In this document: positions 56,610 to 64,000 of the stretch, one piece after another
Numbering within the stretch: position 1 is the stretch's first letter
Layout: the number at the start of each line of letters is the position of its first letter
From: Antedon mediterranea
Taxonomy: Eukaryota; Echinodermata; Crinoidea; Comatulida; Antedonidae
Assembly: GCF_964355755.1 (NCBI RefSeq)
Contig: NC_092674.1
Span: 8,997,001-9,061,000, forward strand
Direction of reading: 5' to 3'
DNA length: 64,000 nucleotides
The notes under the pieces: model-generated
What the model saw: only the letters and a program-made list of their open reading frames with translations
What the model was told of the DNA's origin: nothing
The model's database searches: none
Made by a program: the position numbers and the translations under genes

Positions 56610-57660
56610 TTCAATAATAACAACATTTTTCCAAATATCTATAGTTTTCTAAATCAAGAGCCTCCTACACTGTTTACCACTCATTAAGTAATATATGTAT
56701 TTGATGTTGCATATCATATTTCTTAAGATACTTGTTTGAAACTGCTATACCTTCTCTGATAGTCGATATTGACTTGTTATGATATTAGGTTGACTTTTGA
56801 TTATCATGATAGTGGCAAACTAATAATTAATGTCAGTAAATGAAACCGATCAAGTTACCAATAATTTAAACAAAATCACTTGAATGATACTACGAGATAG
56901 AATTACCATGTTCATATATGTGCAATGATCAATACCAAACCTAACTTTTCCAAAATAAAATGTACCGTACTCATGTTATTCTCGAGCAAACCAGATGTAT
57001 AATGTTTAATTTATATCTACAGTGTAGATATTATTATTATATTATATAGTATTGCTGATGTATTCATGTATTCGAAAGACTGATGAATAGCAAAAACCAA
57101 ATGGAGAAAGTTGTAGCATTTGTTGGCATATTCTAGATGGAAGCTGGACAGAAACTGTGTGTTCACAACTTTGATCAGCAGTGGGATGAATAGCTAAAAT
57201 GATGATGATAGGTGGAGTATAAAATTTGAGATTCTCTGAAGGAATTATATTTTTCTTCAGGGACAATATTTTCTGGACCTGAGAAGAAGATCAACACTAG
57301 ATACTTTGGTAATTACCTTCTAGATAGAAAGCTTTCAAAAGATATGAACCTTATATTATTACAGTAATGTGCAAATTCTGCTGAATTTTACTTCAGCATT
57401 GTTTGTTAATTGCCCTCTCTGAGCTTTGATGTTATGTACACATTACATGCAATTACCTTAATGTATTGATTAAGCTAAGTGAAGGACTAACCTATATCTG
57501 ACAAATATAATGTTTATACAACACAAATGAAATGATAGATAATAAATAAAATAATGTATATTTATTAATTTATTCTTGATGATGACATAGGCTGGGTTTA
57601 TGAAAGTGTTTAAAGCATTTGTAGAAATATCAATTAAAACTTTTGTACAAAGTATGTATA
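56610..57660. other. Intron sequence, no feature
   Basis: AT-rich; no repeat, RNA gene or exon that I can support. Confidence 0.7.
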
Positions 57661-57925
57661 AGTCCAAAGGCAAATTACTGAAAAATGTGCTGTGGGTATT
57701 TAAATTTCTTTTTTTCAGTCTGTTTGATGTTGTCTATATCTTCTTGATCTGTACATTTTTACCTATTATATTGTTATATATTTATACAAACGAGCAATGA
57801 ATTTCCAGAAAGATATATAAAGATAATTTGAATTTTAATGTGAATCAGTGGCTGGACCACCTCAATGGAGATGCAAAATATATAAAGCAAGAAGCTATTA
57901 ACCAAATCAATAAAATAAAATAGCT
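57661..57925 (-). repeat. CCCGAAA/GATCCAGCCACTG repeat, copy 3, interrupted
   Basis: TCCAAAGGCAAATTACTG...GCTGTGGGTAT at 57663-57699 resumes as CAGTGGCTGGACCACCTCAA from 57847. About 147 bp of unrelated AT-rich sequence lies between them at the point where the other copies are continuous. Confidence 0.8.
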
Positions 57926-58965
57926 AGACAATTGTATTAGTTTATTAGTAAAAGTGATGTATATATAATACACTGCAACTTTGCCAGGTGAGCTCTGGCC
58001 TCTGAAGCCCTATTGAATGTCACTATACTCATGGCAGTTTGCAATCACTTTGGCACAATCCACCTTTTATTTGTTTGGTTTTCTGTTTAATTAATAAACT
58101 AGTACAAATTACAGTATGTTTTCTCTCTATTTATTCCAGCCTATAAACATATCGTTGAAACATATTATTAAGCTGATTATCACAACATCTCATCTACATA
58201 TTCCTTTGGGGATTCTCCATTGAGAGCGCGGTAGATGCAGATGTGTACAGTATTAGTTATGAATTAATAAATGTCCAGGTATCTTCATTCATATGATTTA
58301 ATTCTTGTATGTTCGATTATAATTGTCATGTTTGTTATATGTCAGCCTTTTTTTATTAACATTTTTGATTATTTGAGTTTCTTTATTTTGTATATCCTTA
58401 ATTTTATCCATTGTTTTTTTTTTTAATACTATGAAATGATTTTATAATCATATTTAACATTCCATCCCTAAATTATAGCCTGTCATTTGAAAAAATCATG
58501 AATGAATGAAAGGCATTTATTATCAATATTATTACACTCATATTTTTAATGTCATTAATATCTTTAGTTCAACAATCAAATTAATATTGTCTGTTAGAAT
58601 GTATGTATGTGGACAGCATACAACTTCTTTTATGAAATTGTTATCATTGAAATATGCCGGTCAGGTTCTTTAGTTATATTATATTATATTAAAATGAGCT
58701 GGCTATATTTTTATCATATCACGAAATGTATAAAGTGTTCAGTTAAAATGATGCTCCATCAAGCTATATGCAAAATAAAAACAAATGTTCATTTAAAGAT
58801 AATATTGTCTTCCTGAAAAAAACATTTGTTAAATTTTTTATTTTAATGTCACATAATAATTACGGTATTCACTTCGACCAAAAAAATTAATTGGAAAAAA
58901 ATTATTTGCCTGAAAAAAGCTGTAATTTAAAGAAAAAAATAGTCAAATTGACTGGAAGTCAATGG

Positions 58966-59000
<35 letters not shown>

Positions 59001-59002
<2 letters not shown>

Positions 59003-59226
59003 CTGTCCACCCAGGCAGCACTTGCCAGCTTTATACTCTGACGTTATCCAAATTCCTTCACTTGCACTGATGAAGGGCTAGTGTTGCCCGAAAGCTCTGC
59101 TAACTTTTCTGGCTGTTTACTTTATCGTTTTGATTTAGCTTTTCGCTTTTTATTTTTGTATCTCCATTGAGATCCAGCCACTGATACCCACAGCATTGTC
59201 ATTTTTTCAGTAATTTGCCTTTGGAT
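59001..59226 (+). repeat. CCCGAAA/GATCCAGCCACTG repeat, copy 4 (longest), hammerhead-like core
   Basis: The longest copy. It starts at a (TA)n run and ends at another. It contains CTGATGA (59067-59073), a 4-bp stem GGGC...GCCC, then GAAA (59090-59093), the order of a hammerhead core. Penelope-like retroelements are known to carry such motifs. I do not see a proper cleavage triplet or stem I, so activity is not supported. No protein remnant. Confidence 0.75.
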
Positions 59227-59239
59227 TTATATATATATA

Positions 59240-59455
59240 TTTAATTAATTAATTTGAAACGATAAAGATGAGGAAATCTGTGAGAATGAGAAAAAGTCGC
59301 CCCAACCGAGAATCGAACTCGGACCGCCTGCTTGATATGCAGATGTCCTAAACATTAGACAACTGGGGCTTTCATGGTATTGTTCGAACTCAATTGGATA
59401 GCGACTCTTTAACATTCTCGGCGTGGTACGGCGGAACTGCACCAGTCCTCAGTTG
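59240..59455 (-). mobile_element. tRNA-like repeat unit, copy 2 (well folded)
   Basis: Positions 59299-59369 form a complete 71-nt cloverleaf on the minus strand: acceptor GCCCCAG/TTGGGGC, D-arm GTCTAATGTTTAGGAC, anticodon stem TCTGC/GCAGG with loop ATATCAA (anticodon AUC), T-arm CCGAG-TTCGATT-CTCGG. TTTTT follows 3 nt downstream. An AUC anticodon would read GAU (Asp), but eukaryotic tRNA-Asp uses GUC. The body resembles tRNA-Glu in the D and T arms. Conserved flanks shared with 51865-52060 argue for a dispersed repeat rather than a standard tRNA gene. Confidence 0.7.
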
Positions 59456-59479
59456 TATATATATATATATATATATCTG

Positions 59480-62353
59480 TGAAAGAGATTAATTTATTAA
59501 AACTGTAAAATGGCATATTCAAAGTCTCTTTCATAAAATCGTAATTTTCATGTTTTTGGGGACAATACATCTTATTGACAATTATCTGATTCGCTTATCA
59601 TATTTTAAATGAATATTTTTCCATTGTTAACCCATTATGCATGTTTCTCAATTTATTCATCTCGGGATTAGATTAATATGTATTTAACACATTACAATAT
59701 AAATAATTTAAATCTGTGAAATCAGGATTTTAATTTCAATTAAATTATTGATTGAACTCATCTGGAAGAAAGAAACTACTTCACCAATCTAACAGTCTGT
59801 GAAATTTAAGAGCAAGCGATGAGAATTAAAATACCTCTGACCGGTTTAAATAGTTTAATCTATCATTAGAATATTAATCAGCCAAGCGGAACTTAATTCA
59901 CATGCTTAGTAAGATGAACATCTGAAACTCGGCTTACGTAAATTATTGACGAGTACAGTCGCGGGTTATTTATTCATACAATCATGTTTTTAATTAGATT
60001 TCACAACAAGTGCACTGCCAGCAGAATCAATGGATTTATTGATTTTACCAAATTGACATTGCAAATCTGAATAAGGTTAAATAGCCTTTCATTTCCAATA
60101 GTTACTGGATGCTTTCTCTTCAATTAACTCACATTTCTATTTGACATTATTCACTTCTTATTTACTAGATTATAATAAATAATAATATATAGGAGTACAA
60201 TTCCATTTTCTATTTCTAAATCAATAAATGTATTTGTATTTTCATCTTTTCATATACAGTACATTTATTGATCCTTTTTGTCTTTTGTTGAACTAACCAC
60301 ATTTATTTTATCTTTTTTAGGAAAGTTAATTACCAAATAAAATGTTTATTGTAGCTTTTGATCACATTTAATCTTCATCAGACAAAGCCTTGACGTTACA
60401 GTACAAATACTCTTTGGTTTACCTCATAAAAGTCAGATGAAACTATTGGAACTAATTGGAATTTTTTTCTAGACTGAAATACCATTATTACATCTAATAC
60501 CTATAATTGAGAAGTGATATAAAAATTGCTAGCTTGAATATATTGTAATTGTAGTTTTGCGTCAGGGAGTTGAGTGATTAGATATTTTTGCCCTACTCTG
60601 ACGTCCCACCCAAGAACTACTTGCGAATTTTTTCGCAAGTATTCTCAAATGTACTTGAATATATTCTTACAAAACTCACAATTTTAACCTTCCTTTTCCA
60701 TAACATTACCGTTCCTATATGAATAACATGTTGACGTTTAAAAATATATTTTCATAAATTTAACGACAACCAAGAGAATCGTAATTTCTGTGGATATTAT
60801 TATATAACTACATGGTTTAATTTCAAAGTCATTGCTTTCATGTTATGTTCCAGCCATACCTTACGGCTGAATTTCAAATGAAAATCTGCAATGCAAAATA
60901 TCTTGCGCCCACAGTGAGTTAATAATACATTTGCAGATAACAAAATCTGGCTTAAAGTCTGTACATCCTCTAACTGTCATTAGTAGTAGGTTACAGCTGT
61001 TGTAATAAATGAATACAACTACTTAAATTGATTATTATAATTACATTATGTGGATATTTAAATTATATTGTTGTATTTTACTAGTTATTAAAAATGGAGG
61101 TATATTTTGACTTGTTTTTGTTTTTATTTTTTGTGTGTTACAATTTGGTATAAATTTATGTATAGCTAGAAATTTAATTAAAATTTAATTTAAAAGCAAA
61201 ACTTTAACTTTAAAAATTAGCCACCAATCTACCAATCAAGAAACTTTTTAGTAAATTAATGAAAAATAAGTTGCTTGACAAAAAAACACAATTCTATTTT
61301 CAAAAATTACAATTAATATAACAAATATTAGCTAGTTTCTAAATTGTTTTAATACCAATCAGCAGTTTATGAAAAATATAAAAGTGAATTGTTAGTTGTG
61401 ATAGATATTTTGAAATTCCCTCAAGCAATATTCACTTTATAGATAGGAGAATTTTTTAAGTGTTTCCCTTCTAAGCATAAATGTTAAATTATATCACTGA
61501 TTCTCTGATACCCCCAATTATTTTTCTACCACTTTTAAAATTCAATATTTCAACTTCTTCCTCACAAACCCTTTACCAAGCCTTTTGATCAAATCAAATT
61601 CGACTGTCTGAACACTACATAGCAAATCCTGATTCATACATGGTATCAATATCCTAGTTATCTTTACATTGATTCCATCAACTTTCCCGAGGGAGACGCA
61701 TCGACCACCTGCCGCCGGCATTAAGACGGATTAATATTGACGATGATGCTGATATTATCCAATTGATTTGATTTAAACGTAATGCTACAGGCAGACTTGT
61801 TTAAAATTTTGAAAGCCCAAACTGGTTTTGATTTATAAATTAATGATGATTATAAATTCTCTTTTTGGTTTTAATGGATGTACATCAATTATTTAGAAAA
61901 AGAGGATTTATTGAAGCTTTGTTTATTAAAATAAGCTTAAATAAGTCTTTAAACAAATTTGTCCAATGCAACTCGAGAAAACCTAGTACGGTCAGTTTCT
62001 GTTTTTTTATTTTTGAACATTTTGAAAAAAGGCAAATTTACAAATAAAAGGTATTATTTTGCTGAAAATAATAATTATTTCATAATGATTTTCTACCCAC
62101 TAAAACACCTCCCCACATCTATCTGTCAAAAATAAAATACCTGTGCACTAATGTGTCAAAACATGCTGAATTCGCTTTAACTGCAGACTTTGACACTAAA
62201 ATCTCAAGTATGGAATACTTTAACGCACACGCTGGTAAGTAGGTACACATTATATTTGAATTGGTTAATTATCACGTTGCCATTTTACGACTGAGATGCA
62301 TACTTTACAATATCAATACAATGTTATTTGCGTTCAATTGAAAATGCAAATTT
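59480..62353. other. Upstream intron, no gene
   Basis: AT-rich. A small perfect hairpin ACTTGCGAA-TTTT-TTCGCAAGT lies at 60619-60640 in a slightly GC-richer patch. No exon of unc80 or other gene found. Confidence 0.7.
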
Positions 62354-63140
62354 GAATTCTGAAATAGTGGATCAAAAAATGTTTGTTGTGTGCTATAATT
62401 CAGATTTCTTATCCAATTAGAACTTGGTTTTATCTAATTATATGTCTGATATTATAATTTCATTTGATTTGTTGATTTTGTTGATTTTGTGATCACATGA
62501 CAATTATTTTTTCTCCATTTTAATATTTACCAATTGAATATTCGGCTTTTTTCTCCATTTTGAATTCTGAAATAGTGGATCAAAAAATGTTTGTTGTGTG
62601 CTATAATTCAGATTTCTTATCCAATCAGAACTTGGTTTTATCTAACTATATGTCTGATATTATAATTCCATTTGATTTGTTGATTTTGTGATCACATGAC
62701 AATTATTTTTTCTTCATTTTAATGTTTACCAATTGAATATTCGGCTTTTTTCTCCATTTTGAATTCTGAAATAGTGGATCAAAAAATGTTGTGTGCTATA
62801 ATTCAGATTTCTTATCCAATCAGAACTTGGTTTTATCTAACTATATGTCTGATATTATAATTCCATTTGATTTGTTGATTTTGTGACCACATGACAATTA
62901 TTTTTTCTTCATTTTAATGTTTACTAATTGAATATTCGGCTTTTTTCTCCATTTTGAATTCTGAAATAGTGGATCAAAAAATGTTTGTTGTGTGCTAATT
63001 CAGATTTCTTATCCAATCAGAACTTGGTTTTATCTAATTATATGTCAGGTATTATAATTTAATTTGATTCGTTGATTTTGTGTCACATGACAATTATTTT
63101 TTCTCTATTTTAATGTTTACCAAATGAATATTCAGCTTTT
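62354..63140 (+). repeat. Four-copy ~200-bp tandem repeat
   Basis: Units start GAATTCTGAAATAGTGGATC at 62354, 62562, 62761 and 62956. Shared inner motifs are TTATCCAATCAGAACTTGG, GTGATCACATGACAATTATT and TATTCGGCTTTTTTCTCC. Copies differ by few substitutions and small indels. Confidence 0.95.
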
Positions 63141-63599
63141 CTGTAAAATTTCAAGAGTGAATCCTAATTTTCCATCAAAACTGCATGTATGTAAGAATTG
63201 TAAATTACAACTGGACTTTTAAACTATCATTCTCATGTTGATACAATAAACTAGTAAAGTCACCAAAAGATGTGAAACTAACAATTTTGTTTCATGTGGC
63301 TTTATCCATATTTATCTTCAGGATAGACAGTGCATCGTGTTATGTCGAACATTAAGGTCATAAAAATCACTTTTCGACGAGATGCCCCAATCAAACAGAC
63401 AATGTACAAACACTGCATATCACCATTCCTAATTATAATACACAATGTTAATAGCATTTGCACTTTGTGGCTAATGTATTTACCTAATACAAGTAGTTTT
63501 CAAATATTGTTTTCACAACTAGTAATATGTACTTTTTAGCATTTCGTTCATTTCAAATAATAATGTATAGCACTAAACAATAAATGATGCCATAACAAG

Positions 63600-63960
63600 T
63601 TTGGTCTTAATTTCATAGTAATATTTATTCAGTAATTATGCCTCTGACCCTAGGGTGTGTCAGCACTTCAACAGTAATGTATTTCACGGACAGCAGAAGT
63701 ACAGATTGTAATTTCAAGCGATGCATTTTCTATTATTACAGTGTAGTCTTTTGATGTTTTCTTTTTTCACCTGTACTGTATTGCACATACTTACTGCAAT
63801 AAAGATGTACTAGAATAACTGCCAGAACAATCTTGGTCTTTTATTTCTTACCATTAATAGTGATATTTATTCAGTAATTAGGTTCTGTAGCCTTAGGGTA
63901 TATGTACTTCCATTACAAGATGTTTCGTGCACTTGGGTGGGTGTTGCCAGATCCAATATC
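63600..63960 (+). repeat. Two-copy ~230-bp repeat
   Basis: TTTGGTCTTAATTTCATAGT... and CTTGGTCTTTTATTTCTTAC... (63833) both lead into GATATTTATTCAGTAATTA and CCTWRGGGT then a TTCCA/TTCAACA segment. The second may run past the window edge. Confidence 0.65.
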
Positions 63961-64000
63961 AGTATAACTTTTGATATGAAAAATATTTTATGGCTCATTT

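Noticed and set aside
59060-59110. Active hammerhead ribozyme
   Set aside because: The core words are present, but I cannot find a cleavage triplet with a matching stem I, so I kept it only as a motif in a repeat.
59299-59369. Ordinary nuclear tRNA gene
   Set aside because: The anticodon AUC is not used by a normal eukaryotic tRNA, and conserved non-tRNA flanks are shared with a decayed second copy, so a repeat is more likely. Not fully excluded.
62354-63140. CRISPR-like repeat array
   Set aside because: Units are about 200 bp, contiguous and in a eukaryotic intron; there are no repeat-spacer alternations anywhere in the window.

Overview
The window is animal nuclear DNA: AT-rich, with short coding exons bounded by GT...AG introns and a high density of interspersed and tandem repeats. 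It holds one recognisable protein-coding gene, the middle of an unc80 orthologue, on the minus strand. UNC80 is the very large HEAT/ARM-like scaffold that works with UNC79 in the NALCN sodium-leak channel complex. I traced 47 consecutive exons from 42610 down to 164. Every junction keeps the reading frame and every intron is GT-AG. Together they give about 6.54 kb of coding sequence (2,178 complete codons). The vertebrate protein is about 3,250 residues, so the N-terminal part (exons beyond the right edge) and the C-terminal tail (exons beyond the left edge) lie outside. The sequence is an invertebrate-type orthologue. I cannot name the phylum; a marine deuterostome is a guess.

Layout. Positions 164-1663 carry the last four exons in view. 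A 5.3 kb intron (1664-6934) follows. Positions 6935-17540 hold 17 exons, with miniature inverted-repeat elements in the larger introns. Positions 19582-21970 hold a cluster of six small exons, then a 3.6 kb intron. Positions 25558-34825 hold 15 exons covering the central region, including the Cys-rich segment and low-complexity linkers. Positions 35537-42610 hold five more widely spaced exons, one of only 36 nt. From 42611 to the right edge (more than 21 kb) I find no exon. This appears to be one long upstream intron filled with repeats.

Repeats. The introns contain a 5S-rRNA-derived SINE and a tRNA-derived SINE with the same 3' tail, a third probable tRNA-derived SINE, two copies of a tRNA-like unit with an unusual anticodon loop, four copies of a repeat with a hammerhead-like core motif, several MITE-like inverted-repeat families (including a CTGCAG-centred family in at least four places), LINE 3'-end fragments, and minisatellites. 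The largest minisatellite is about 1.95 kb of 18-bp GA-rich units with higher-order structure; another is a near-perfect 13 x 31-bp array. Long open frames over the 18-bp array are by-products of its period being a multiple of three.

I found no bacterial-type system, CRISPR array or operon. The most unusual features are the small-RNA-derived repeats, the CTGCAG inverted-repeat family, and a 183-nt exon-like ORF beside exon 19 that would act as a poison exon.
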